Origin: Nocardiopsis_C rhodophaea
Lineage (GTDB): Bacteria; Actinomycetota; Actinomycetes; Streptosporangiales; Streptosporangiaceae
Direction: 5' to 3'
Assembly (NCBI RefSeq): GCF_039530945.1
Contig: NZ_BAAAPC010000023.1
Location: 27,793-91,792 of the forward strand
DNA: 64,000 nt
Part shown: positions 42,776-50,904 of the stretch, piece after piece
Layout of the letters: the number at the start of each line of letters is the position of its first letter
How positions within the stretch are numbered: position 1 is the stretch's first letter
Program-made: the position numbers and the translations under genes
Notes under the pieces: generated by a model
Databases searched by the model: none
What the model was told of the DNA's origin: nothing
Seen by the model: the letters and a program-made list of their open reading frames with translations, nothing else

Positions 42776-43960
42776 CTACGCCTCGAAGGAGAGCAGACAG
42801 GCGGTAAACCCGTGCAGGTGGTTGCGACCGGCCACGGGGCCGATCTCGCCGGCGGCGAAGAAGCCGCTCACCGCGTCGATCCCGAGGGCTTGGCGGACCA
42901 TCCGGACGTCGTGGTCGGCGCTGGAGAACAGGGTGGAGCCGCGCCCGTTGCAGGAGAACAGCAGTGCGGCGGCGCTGCGGCCCCCGGTGTCCTCGTCGAA
43001 CATGCGCAGCCGCTCGCGCAGGTCGGCGCCGGCCGTGTCGCGGTCGCGGACCTGGAATCGCACCGTCTGGCCGATCTCCACCATGTCGCCGATCGTGATC
43101 GCGCCCAGCTCGGGGTCGGCGGCCACTACCGAGCGCACCAGGAAGTCCCCGCGCTCGTGGCGGTCGGCGTACTCGTCCATGGCGATGCCTATGTGCAGGC
43201 CCTGCGCGGCGAGCTCCTGCTCCTCCGGCGGCAGCGCGTTGATGAGGTTCTCCAGCCGCTCGTAGGCAGGCGCCCCGGCCAACTCCAGGATCATGTTGCC
43301 GTCGGACTTGGTGACCGCCATGGCCGGGCCCACGGGGCGGCAGCCCTGGCTGACCATGGTGCCGACGATGCCGGAGCCTCCCAGCATCAGCCCCACGGCG
43401 CCGCAGTCGGCGACCTCGCCGTCGGCGAAGAGCCGCACCGACTCCGGTCCCTGCGCGCCACTGGCGAGCCCGCCGACGAACGGCAGGCCGCCCAGGGCGT
43501 CGGTGGAGCGCTCGACGAACGCCTGGGTCGGGAACTCGTAGGGGTCCACCAGCAGCAACGCGGCCTGGTCGACCGGTGTCGGCTCGTGCATACCCACGAC
43601 GGCGAGGTGGTCGCCGTCGGGCACGGTGTCCAGGCGGAACGGGGTGATGGTGACGGACGGCATCCGGGCCGCCCACACGCTCACGGCGCCCTGGTCCTCC
43701 ACGCCGCGACCGCCGCCGATGACGCCGCCGGAGGTACAGCCGATGGTCACCGCGCCGTCCGCCAGCGCCATGACGCGCTCCCCGGCCAGGACCACCTCTT
43801 CCGGGTCAGCACCGCTGGTCCAGAAGCAGATGAGGTCCGCCGGTCCCTCAAGCGGGCGTACCGCGGCCAGCACCGCCCGCTCCGCGGCGCTCACGAGGTC
43901 CGCGCCCGTCGCCAGCGCATCACCGAACCTGGCCACTCGTCCGCCACCCCACATCGTCAT
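42776..43960 (-). CDS. FIST N- and C-domain sensory protein
   Basis: 394 residues from the preferred ATG (MTMWGGG; a TTG at 43966 is the alternative). FIST_N domain (about 25-220): LICFWTSGADPEEVV, GAVTIGCTSGGVIGGGRG, LPFVGGLASGAQGP. FIST_C domain (about 225-385): YERLENLINALPPEEQELA, FLVRSVVAADPELGAI, ALLFSCNGRG, GFFAAGEIGPVAGRNHLHGF. FIST proteins are intracellular small-ligand (probably amino acid) sensors usually coupled to signal transduction. No kinase or cyclase domain is fused here; the MoxR gene is the divergent neighbour. Confidence 0.88.
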   Translation of the reverse strand: MTMWGGGRVARFGDALATGADLVSAAERAVLAAVRPLEGPADLICFWTSGADPEEVVLAGERVMALADGAVTIGCTSGGVIGGGRGVEDQGAVSVWAARMPSVTITPFRLDTVPDGDHLAVVGMHEPTPVDQAALLLVDPYEFPTQAFVERSTDALGGLPFVGGLASGAQGPESVRLFADGEVADCGAVGLMLGGSGIVGTMVSQGCRPVGPAMAVTKSDGNMILELAGAPAYERLENLINALPPEEQELAAQGLHIGIAMDEYADRHERGDFLVRSVVAADPELGAITIGDMVEIGQTVRFQVRDRDTAGADLRERLRMFDEDTGGRSAAALLFSCNGRGSTLFSSADHDVRMVRQALGIDAVSGFFAAGEIGPVAGRNHLHGFTACLLSFEA

Positions 43961-44187
43961 GGTCAAAAGCCTTCTCCTGGACCCTACTGCGGTCGCCAGG
44001 ACGTCATACTCTTCCCGCTACCCCGCTCATCTCATCTGATACGGCCGTCACCCCTGTTATCCCCCGCGACCCGTGACCGCGATCCCCTCCGCCCCTGTTC
44101 CGGTCATCGCAGGCGGGAGGAGGTGCCCGGCGCGAGAGGGCAGGGTTCGCCGGTCGAGCCGCGCACGGCGCGCGTACACTCGACGCC

Positions 44188-45633
44188 GTGTCCCCCGTCA
44201 CATCCGCGCACACAGCTCCCGACAACGCTCCCCCGACGCTCGGCGCCCTGCGCGCCGCGGGCCACACGCACCGCACGGTCAAGGCCGAGGTGCGGGAGAA
44301 CCTGCTGGCCCGCCTCCGCTCCGGGGACGAGCGCTTCCCCGGCATCCTCGGCTTCTCGGCCTCCGTCCTGCCCCGGCTGGAGCGCGCGCTGCTGGCCGGG
44401 CACGACATCGTCCTACTCGGCGAACGCGGGCAGGGCAAGTCGCGGCTGATCCGCACGCTCACCGGCCTCCTCGACGCGTGGTCGCCCGTCATCGAGGGCT
44501 GCCCGATCAACGACCACCCCTACGCGCCGGTGTGCTCCCGCTGCCGGCGCCTGGCCGCCGAGACCGGCGACGACCTGCCGGTCGCCTGGGTCCACCGCTC
44601 GGACCGCTACGGCGAGAAGCTGTGCACGCCCGACACCGGCGTCGGCGACCTCATCGGCGACATCGACCCGGTCCGGCTGGCCGAGGGGCGCAGCCTCGGC
44701 GACCCGGAGAGCTTACACTACGGGCTGGTCCCGCGGGCCAACCGCGGCGTGTTCTGCCTCAACGAGCTGCCCGACCTGCCCGCGCGGATCCAGGTCGGCC
44801 TGTTCAACGTGCTGGAAGAGCGCGACGTCCAGGTCCGCGGCTTCGCGCTGCGACTGCCGCTGGACATGCTGCTGGTCGCCAGTGCCAATCCCGAGGACTA
44901 CACCAACCGCGGACACATCATCACGCCGCTCAAGGACCGCTTCGGAGCGGAGATCCGCACCCACTACCCGCGGGAACTGGACGACGAGACCGCGTTGATC
45001 CGCCAGGAGGCGGCATTGAGCGGCGCCGTCACCGTGCCCCGCCACCTGGTGGAGGTCGTTGCCCGGTTCACCCGGCTGGTGCGCGGGTCCTCCTCGGTGG
45101 ACGCCCGCTCCGGCGTGTCCGCCCGGTTCGCCATCGCCGGGATCGAGACCGCCGCGGCCGCGGCCGAGCGCCGCGCGGCGCTCATCGGTGAGCAGCGGCC
45201 GGTGGCCCGCGTCTGTGACCTGCCGCCGATCGTGGAGACGCTGGTCGGCAAGGTCGAGTTCGAGGCCGGAGAGGAAGGGCGGGAGACCGAGGTCCTCAGC
45301 CACCTCCTGCGTCGGGCCACCGCAGAGGCGTTCCGGCACACCGTGGACGAGGCGACCCTCGCTCCGCTGACCGACCTGTTCGCCGACGGAACCAAGGTCG
45401 AGGCGGGTGAGCGCGTCAGCGCCGCCGAGCTGCTGAGCGGCGTCGGCTCCCTCCCCGGCCTGGCCGCTCTGGTGACCCGCGTCGAGCCCGAGCAGGGCTC
45501 CGGCGATCCCACAGAATGCGAGGGGTACGCGGGGTACGCCGCCGCGGTGCTGGAGTTCGCCATGGAGGGTCTCTACCTGAACCGTCGGCTCTCGAAGGAA
45601 CAGCTGGAGGACCGCGCGGTCTACCGGACCTGA
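44188..45633 (+). CDS. MoxR-type AAA+ ATPase (Mg-chelatase ChlI-like)
   Basis: 481 residues. Walker A GERGQGKS (78-85), a Walker-B-like FCLNELPDLP near 189-198 (Asn-Glu in place of Asp-Glu), sensor region VASANPEDYTNRGHIITPLKDRFGAEIRTHYP, and a C-terminal helical lid. An insertion after Walker A carries Cys105, Cys116, Cys119 and Cys146 (CPINDHPYAPVCSRCRR), possibly a metal site. It pairs with the VWA gene 27 nt downstream, the typical MoxR-VWA chaperone/metal-insertion module; M. tuberculosis Rv0958-Rv0959 is a similar pair. GTG start with no strong SD. Target protein unknown. Confidence 0.88.
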   Translation: MSPVTSAHTAPDNAPPTLGALRAAGHTHRTVKAEVRENLLARLRSGDERFPGILGFSASVLPRLERALLAGHDIVLLGERGQGKSRLIRTLTGLLDAWSPVIEGCPINDHPYAPVCSRCRRLAAETGDDLPVAWVHRSDRYGEKLCTPDTGVGDLIGDIDPVRLAEGRSLGDPESLHYGLVPRANRGVFCLNELPDLPARIQVGLFNVLEERDVQVRGFALRLPLDMLLVASANPEDYTNRGHIITPLKDRFGAEIRTHYPRELDDETALIRQEAALSGAVTVPRHLVEVVARFTRLVRGSSSVDARSGVSARFAIAGIETAAAAAERRAALIGEQRPVARVCDLPPIVETLVGKVEFEAGEEGRETEVLSHLLRRATAEAFRHTVDEATLAPLTDLFADGTKVEAGERVSAAELLSGVGSLPGLAALVTRVEPEQGSGDPTECEGYAGYAAAVLEFAMEGLYLNRRLSKEQLEDRAVYRT

Positions 45634-45660
45634 GGGAGGAGGGACACGGGAGGGATGCGC

Positions 45661-47697
45661 ATGGACCGCGTCCGGTACAGGGCGTTCGAGGGCGGCCCCG
45701 ACCCCTTGGCACCGCCCCTCGACATCCGGGGCGCCCTGGACGAGGTGGGGCGCGGCGTCATGGCCGGTGCCCGGCCCGGCGCCGCCCTGCGCGAGCTGCT
45801 GCGGACGGGGGCGCACGACAGCGGGGGCCGGGGGTCCCCCGTCGGCCTGGAGGAGCTGCGGCGCCGGGTCGGTGAGCGCATCGAGCGGATCCGCGCGCGC
45901 GGACGCCTCGACGGCACGCTGCGTGAGGCCCGCGCCCTACTCGACCAGGCGATCTCGGAGGAGCGCGCCGTCCTGGCCGCCGACGGTTCCGACGACGCGC
46001 GATTGCGCGAGGCCGAACTCGCCTCGCTTCCCGACGCCACGGCCGCGGCGGTTCAGCGGCTGGCCACCTACCGGTGGCGCTCCGAGACCGCCCGCACCTG
46101 CTACGAGCGGCTGCTCGACCATGTGTTCCGCGAGACGCTGGCCAGCCGGTTCCCCGGCCTGCACGGCACCGCCGAGGAGCGCGACGCCCCGCCAGTGGAC
46201 GCGGGCCGGAAACAGCCGGGCCCCCGCGATCCCCGGGGGGTGCGGGCGATGCTCGCGGCACTCAACGCCCTGCTTGCCGACGACGACCGCGGCGCGCACA
46301 CCCCGGCCGCCTTCGACCGGTTCATGGCCGAGCACGGGGACTTCTTCCCGGAGCGGCCGCGCGACCTCGACGATCTCGTCGACACGCTGGCGCGCCGGGC
46401 GGCCGCCGCACAACGGGTACTGGATTCCCTGCCCCCGGAGGAGCGCGAGGAGCTGACCTCGCTGGCCGATCAGGTCATCGAGGCCGAAGGGCTCACCCCC
46501 GGGCTCGACGTGCTCTCGGGAACGCTGCGCCGTCGGCACCCCGGCCTCGCCTGGTCCGGCGCCGAGCCGATGGACGGCCCCGGCGCCCTCGACCTGGGTG
46601 AGGCGGCGTCCGCCCTGCGGGAGCTGGCCGACCTCGCCGAACTGGAGACCGCGCTGGGCCAGGACTACCCGGGGGCCGCCCTGGAGGACATCGACGACGC
46701 GGCGGTACGCCGCGCGCTCGGCCACAGCGCCGTCGACAGCGTGAACCGCCTCCGCGCCATCGAACGCGGCCTCCGCGACGCGGGCTACCTGCGGGGAACG
46801 CGCAACCGCCCCCGGCTGACCCCCAAGGCGCTCCGGCGGCTCGGCGAAACCGCACTCCGCGACCTCCTCGCCGCCGACCGGCCCGCCCCGCGGCGCCCCG
46901 GGGGGCACGGTGGGTGGAACGGGCACAGCGCGGCCCCCCTCGGCGCGACCGGGGAGCCCACGGGTACCACGTGCCCCGCGGAGCCCGGGGACGAGAGGCC
47001 CATCGACGTGGTCCGCACGCTGGGAAACGCCATCGCGGGCGGCCGATCGACCCCTGAGGGCCGTGTGCGGCCGCGTCCAGCGGACATCGAGGTCGCCGAG
47101 ACCGAGCATCGGACGTCCGCCGCTGTGTGCCTGCTGGTCGACCTCTCCTACTCGATGGTGCGGCGCGGCCTGTGGACCAGCACCAAGCAGACCGCCATGG
47201 CCCTGCACACCCTGGTGGGGACCCGATTTCCGCAGGACGCCATCCGGATCATCGGGTTCGATGACCACGCGCGGGACATCCCCGCCACCGATCTCCCCGA
47301 ACTCACCCCGCAGCGTGTCCAGGGCACTAACCTCCAGCACGCCCTCGCCCTGGCCGGGCGCCACCTGGACCGCCATCCGGACTTCGCGCCGATCGTCCTG
47401 GTCATCACCGACGGCGAACCCACCGCCCATCTGGCCCGGGATGGCTCCCCGAGGTTCCAATGGCCCGCATCCGCACAGACCACGGCCGCGACCCTCGCCG
47501 AGGTCGACCGCATGACCCGCCGCGGTGCCCGCCTCCGCGTCGTTGTCCTCGCCGACGACCCCGGCCTGCGCACCTTCGCCGACACGATCACCCGCCGCAA
47601 CGGCGGCGACGTGATCCGCCCCGACGGCACCGACCTCGGCACACGGGTCCTCCGCGACTTCCTCGCCCAACGCCGCGGGATCCCGACGGACCGCTAG
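45661..47697 (+). CDS. VWA-domain partner of the MoxR ATPase
   Basis: 678 residues from the ATG with GGGAGGG 6 nt upstream (MDRVRYRAFEGG); another ATG at 45655 is possible. Long helical Arg/Glu-rich N-terminal region (1-470), with paired segments RRVGERIERIRARGRL and LEELRRR. C-terminal von Willebrand A domain (about 487-675): MIDAS DLSYS near residue 494, GTNLQHAL and VLVITDGEPTAHL complete the metal site, so it should bind Mg2+. The MoxR partner would remodel or load its client through this protein. An interspersed repeat follows it. Confidence 0.88.
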   Translation: MDRVRYRAFEGGPDPLAPPLDIRGALDEVGRGVMAGARPGAALRELLRTGAHDSGGRGSPVGLEELRRRVGERIERIRARGRLDGTLREARALLDQAISEERAVLAADGSDDARLREAELASLPDATAAAVQRLATYRWRSETARTCYERLLDHVFRETLASRFPGLHGTAEERDAPPVDAGRKQPGPRDPRGVRAMLAALNALLADDDRGAHTPAAFDRFMAEHGDFFPERPRDLDDLVDTLARRAAAAQRVLDSLPPEEREELTSLADQVIEAEGLTPGLDVLSGTLRRRHPGLAWSGAEPMDGPGALDLGEAASALRELADLAELETALGQDYPGAALEDIDDAAVRRALGHSAVDSVNRLRAIERGLRDAGYLRGTRNRPRLTPKALRRLGETALRDLLAADRPAPRRPGGHGGWNGHSAAPLGATGEPTGTTCPAEPGDERPIDVVRTLGNAIAGGRSTPEGRVRPRPADIEVAETEHRTSAAVCLLVDLSYSMVRRGLWTSTKQTAMALHTLVGTRFPQDAIRIIGFDDHARDIPATDLPELTPQRVQGTNLQHALALAGRHLDRHPDFAPIVLVITDGEPTAHLARDGSPRFQWPASAQTTAATLAEVDRMTRRGARLRVVVLADDPGLRTFADTITRRNGGDVIRPDGTDLGTRVLRDFLAQRRGIPTDR

Positions 47698-48189
47698 GCG
47701 CAGGGGGCGTCCCATCCGGTCAAGGCCTCATGGGGTGGGTCTGCTGGGCGGCCTTGTTGGTGGTCGCCGTTCCCGTGCCCTGTGGTGAAAAGCGGCACCA
47801 AGGGCGGAAAGTGCTGTCCGCAGCCCAATCGGCGATGATCATGGGGATTGTCCCGGCATAACGGACACAATCGGGTTCCTAGCCATGATCATCGCCAGAC
47901 GGGGACCGGGGCGGGATTATGGTCCCGCATTGCGGAAGCCCCGTCACGCGAAGCGAGAAGAGCCCCGCACACCGCGACCCCGGCTCGGCCACACCCCTCA
48001 CAGGACCGGCGCCCCCACCCCCTTCCGGCCTCGGTGCCGCTTTTCACCACAGAACATCGGACAGGATGTCCACCAACAAGGCCGCCCAGCAGACCCGCCG
48101 TCCACCGCACCCGGACGCGCTCGTCAGCCCGAGTCCTGCCCCCCTGCCGCCGTCGTCTCGCCCGGGTGACGGTGGTGGCTAGCCCGGTA
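47698..48189. repeat. Inverted pair of an interspersed two-module repeat
   Basis: No gene. Left copy (+): core 47737-47809, box GGCGATGATCATGG 47831-47844. Right copy (-): core 48096-48023, box 47896-47883. The cores are 73-74 bp, begin GGGTCTGCTGGGCGGCCTTG and end around GTGGTGAAAAGCGGCACC; the two boxes face each other. The whole region is thus a large imperfect inverted repeat capable of folding. A third copy lies at 63665-63852. Confidence 0.8.
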
Positions 48190-48744
48190 TCAGGCTCCGG
48201 CCGGTGCCGGTTCGCCGATGTCGTAGCAGAGGACGACGTCGCCGCCGATGGGGGTGACCGTGGTGGTCACCCGGAGGACGCGGTCGCGTGACCAGGCGGT
48301 GCGGACCACACACACAGCAGCGGTGCCCTTGGCGGCGGTGAGGTCCCGGGCCTCGTGTTCGTCGAGGATGTGGGGGACCACCTCGTCGCGGTAGCCGACC
48401 TGGACGTGCCCGTTGTCGGCCAGGAGTTTGATGGTGCCGCGGCGGATGTCCTCGTCGGACTCCAGCTCGGTTCCGGAGGCGAGATCGGTGGGGTAGTAGG
48501 AGGTTTCGACGGAGACAGGACGGTCGTCGATGCGACGGACGGCCCGGCGCACCACGGCGACTTTGGCGCCCATCCGCTCGGCGATCGGCGAGGGGACGGA
48601 TTCTTCCCGGCTGACCTGGAGTTCTTTTCCGGGACTTCGCCCCGCGTCTTTGACGAATTGGTCCAGCGCGTCACAGTCGGCCGCGTCGTCGCGGACGCGT
48701 TCACGGGCAGCCGGATACCGAAAGGCAGGGGATTCCTCGGTCAC
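48190..48744 (-). CDS. UTRA-domain protein lacking the GntR DNA-binding domain
   Basis: 184 residues from the GTG with AAGGTGG upstream (VTEESPAFRYPAARERV). The whole length is a UTRA ligand domain: VVRRAVRRIDDRPVSVETSYY, ASGTELESDEDIRRGTIKLL, YRDEVVPHILDEHEARDL, VVRTAWSRDRVLRVTTTVTP. HutC-type GntR regulators are about 250 residues with an N-terminal winged helix; that part is absent and no remnant is visible upstream. It may be a ligand-binding co-regulator or anti-regulator, perhaps for the full GntR gene that precedes it on the same strand. The stop of a tiny upstream frame overlaps its start. Confidence 0.75.
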   Translation of the reverse strand: MTEESPAFRYPAARERVRDDAADCDALDQFVKDAGRSPGKELQVSREESVPSPIAERMGAKVAVVRRAVRRIDDRPVSVETSYYPTDLASGTELESDEDIRRGTIKLLADNGHVQVGYRDEVVPHILDEHEARDLTAAKGTAAVCVVRTAWSRDRVLRVTTTVTPIGGDVVLCYDIGEPAPAGA

Positions 48745-48830
48745 TCGGACCACCTTTTCCTCTGGCGTTCGGGGATGAACGGTGGTGCCATACCCCGTTT
48801 TGTGATGGCAGGATCCGCCACCGAGCGCAC
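48741..48830 (-). CDS. Possible 29-aa peptide coupled to the UTRA gene
   Basis: GTG frame reading VRSVADPAITKRGMAPPF and ending RQRKRWSE. AAGGA stands 4 nt upstream and its stop overlaps the UTRA start as GTGA, the standard coupling arrangement. Basic composition, no family. It could be a leader peptide or a real microprotein. Confidence 0.3.
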   Translation of the reverse strand: MRSVADPAITKRGMAPPFIPERQRKRWSE

Positions 48831-48970
48831 TTTTTCCTTACCTTGTGCGACCGGCCGCGCCGTGCCACGCGAATGCCACGCCGTGGGATGAACCCTCCTC
48901 TGTTCGGTTAGCGGTTGGTCCGGCGGCCGCCCCTTCCTCGGTATCCTCGCTGGGCACGCGTCCTTTTTTC

Positions 48971-49777
48971 TCAGTGGTCGTAGATATTGACGTCCGTCGC
49001 CTTGCGCAGTGATTCGGGTGTCATGTCGCCCTCGAAATAGAGCAGCTGGTGGCGGTCGGCCGGCATCAACGTCTTGGTGAACCGGATCGGCGTGTTCCCG
49101 GAGTAGGCCATGCGGTCGTGCACGAGCAGCGGCGTTCCAGGTCCGATGCCGAACAGGGCCGAGTCCTTCAGCGACGGCATCTTCGCCCCGACCACGTCCC
49201 ACGACTTGGTCTGCGGGTAGCCGAGTTCGGCGAGCAGCTCGCGGGTGCCCCGGGGAATGTCCTCGGGCTGCATCAGCGCCGCGCCCTTGCTCTCGCCCTT
49301 GGCGATGAAATCGGGGTAGTAGGAGAGCTGCCGCTGCCACAGGCGGGGGCCGATGTAACGGTCGCAGCGGCGGATCACCACGAACCCCGCGGTGTGCGAG
49401 GGATCCAGCTCCATCAGCCGGGCCAGCCGCCCGGTGGCCGCCTCGACGATCACCCGGAGCCGCTGGGTGGGCTCCACGCCCTGCTCGTGCTTGATGCGCT
49501 CGACGTAGCGGGTGTACCGCTCGTCGTCGGGCTCCCCCTTCACGGAGGAGGCGAGGTGGACGGTGGGCCGGTACTCGCGGACCGTGCTGCCGCTGCCCTG
49601 CCTGGTGTCGATGCGGCCCCGGCTCGACAGCTCCCGCAGCGCGCGGCGCACGGTGTTCCGCGACGTGCCGTAGGTACTCATCAATTGATCTTCGGTCGGC
49701 AGTGCGGTTCCCGGGGCGTAACGGCCTTCGTCGATCTCCTCCATGAGGTCATGGGCGATCTCCAAATGCCGGGCCAT
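48971..49777 (-). CDS. GntR-family (HutC/UTRA) transcriptional regulator
   Basis: 268 residues from the ATG with GGGAGAGATC upstream (MARHLEIAHDLMEEIDE). N-terminal winged helix (about 5-70): GRYAPGTALPTEDQLMSTYGTSRNTVRRALRELSSRGRI then the wing RQGSGSTVRE. C-terminal UTRA domain (about 95-262): FVVIRRCDRYIGPRLWQRQL, LLAELGYPQTKSWDVVGAKM, LLVHDRMAYSGNTPIRFTKTL. Similar regulators control conjugation functions in actinobacterial integrative elements as well as sugar genes. Divergent from the small membrane protein gene, which it may control. Confidence 0.88.
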   Translation of the reverse strand: MARHLEIAHDLMEEIDEGRYAPGTALPTEDQLMSTYGTSRNTVRRALRELSSRGRIDTRQGSGSTVREYRPTVHLASSVKGEPDDERYTRYVERIKHEQGVEPTQRLRVIVEAATGRLARLMELDPSHTAGFVVIRRCDRYIGPRLWQRQLSYYPDFIAKGESKGAALMQPEDIPRGTRELLAELGYPQTKSWDVVGAKMPSLKDSALFGIGPGTPLLVHDRMAYSGNTPIRFTKTLMPADRHQLLYFEGDMTPESLRKATDVNIYDH

Positions 49778-50028
49778 GATCTCTCCCAACCGCTCGCCGA
49801 TTCGTTCCCATGATTCTACCTAAAGGACTTGACTCTCCCTTTAATCCAACGCATGGTGGGACTTGTAGGAATGAATCGTATGAAGCCGAAGAGGAGATAG
49901 AAGCGTATAGGTCCCATCGCTCTCTGTAATATCCGGTGGAGTCGGCTCATTCCTCTCCTTGGACCCGCTGAAGTCCAGGGTCGTTCGAACGCAGGACGGG
50001 TGTTCGCACGAAATGAGAGGAGGGGAAG
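49778..50028. promoter_or_regulatory. Divergent region between GntR gene and membrane protein gene
   Basis: Unusually A/T-rich for this genome (about 49810-49940). An operator for the GntR regulator would be expected here; no clear GT-N-TA-N-AC type site was found. Confidence 0.3.
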
Positions 50029-50307
50029 ATGCCACTGGCACTCGGGATGATCGTGTTGCTGCTGGTCGCCTTCTTCAGCACCATCTTCGGCCTGCTGCTC
50101 GCCGCGTCCATCGGAATCAAGCGTGCCGACCGGGGGCGTTACCACGCCCTTCGCGACGGCCACGACCGTCGCCTGTTCTCCGGAGCGGGCCGCAGCCTCT
50201 CTGGACTCCGCTTCCCCGAGAAGAACCCGCACTCCGACACCGCCGAGCGTACGTCCGACAGCGACGGTGACGGCGGCGCCTCGAACCACCGCAAGGCCGT
50301 GGCCTGA
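50029..50307 (+). CDS. Small membrane protein, accessory cassette
   Basis: 92 residues. One transmembrane helix (about 4-30, ALGMIVLLLVAFFSTIFGLLLA) and a basic cytoplasmic tail with RGRYHALRDGHDRRLFSGAG, ending in a polar Ser/Asp/His-rich region. No family recognised. ATG with GGAGG 5 nt upstream. Divergent from the GntR gene and 49 nt before the DUF6292-like gene, so the two probably form an operon controlled by that regulator. Confidence 0.65.
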   Translation: MPLALGMIVLLLVAFFSTIFGLLLAASIGIKRADRGRYHALRDGHDRRLFSGAGRSLSGLRFPEKNPHSDTAERTSDSDGDGGASNHRKAVA

Positions 50308-50356
50308 AGGGCCCACCGACCCACTGAGATCCCCATCTAGACAAAAGGACCGCGCC

Positions 50357-50809
50357 GTGACCGACTACGGCCCTCCCCCGATCCCGGTGCCCTACTCACC
50401 CGAGTGGGTTCGACTCCCCGAACCCTACGTTCAGGCCATCGCCCACGAGCTGACGTCGCGGGACGTGGAGGTGGTCGACCACTGGAACGACCCCATGGAC
50501 CCCCGCGACGCCACCGTTATCGTCCGGGCCCGCGGCGGCGGCCGGCTGCGCTTCGTCTGGGACGAGGAGAGCGGCTGGAGGCAGGGCCCCATGGACGCGA
50601 ACGGCTGGGTCCCGCTGCACCTGACGAGGTATCTGCGCGCCGGGCTGCTCCCCGCGCCCACGCTCGTGGCCGACCTCGTCGAAAAGGTCCTCGACGGAAA
50701 CCACGAGGGGGTCGTCGAGCGGCCCCGATACCGCTCCTTCCGCGACTACGGCGACGCGTTGGACGGCCGCCTCGCCGAGTACGCGCAGGGGCGTGAACCG
50801 GCCGGGTGA
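50357..50809 (+). CDS. DUF6292-like protein
   Basis: 150 residues from the GTG with AAAGGA 7 nt upstream (VTDYGPPPIPVPYSPEW). YVQAIAHELTSRDVEVVDHW, DPMDPRDATVIVRARGG, LRFVWDEESGWRQGPMDANG and YLRAGLLPAPTLVADLVEKVL follow the pattern of the actinobacterial DUF6292 family, small cytoplasmic proteins often next to regulators in accessory regions. Function unknown. A hairpin closes the transcript. Confidence 0.6.
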   Translation: MTDYGPPPIPVPYSPEWVRLPEPYVQAIAHELTSRDVEVVDHWNDPMDPRDATVIVRARGGGRLRFVWDEESGWRQGPMDANGWVPLHLTRYLRAGLLPAPTLVADLVEKVLDGNHEGVVERPRYRSFRDYGDALDGRLAEYAQGREPAG

Positions 50810-50833
50810 GCCAGGCCCCGAGCCGGTAGACGG

Positions 50834-50869
50834 CGGTGGCCGCGGGCCCTGCGGGCGCCGCGGCCACCG
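50834..50869. terminator. Two-way hairpin between DUF6292-like and metB
   Basis: 12-bp perfect stem CGGTGGCCGCGG (50834-50845) / CCGCGGCCACCG (50858-50869), 12-nt loop, between convergent stops. Confidence 0.7.
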
Positions 50870-50904
50870 TCACTCGGTCCGCGCCCGCGGACCGTGCGGT
50901 CGTC

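Noticed and set aside
47737..48096. CRISPR array or transposon ends
   Set aside because: Only two copies in inverse orientation, no regular spacing, no target-site duplication and no transposase or cas gene.
48754..48970. Remnant of a winged-helix domain that would make the UTRA-only gene a broken GntR gene
   Set aside because: No frame in this interval shows the LPTE/SR.TVR.AL type motif, so truncation by a simple frameshift is not supported.
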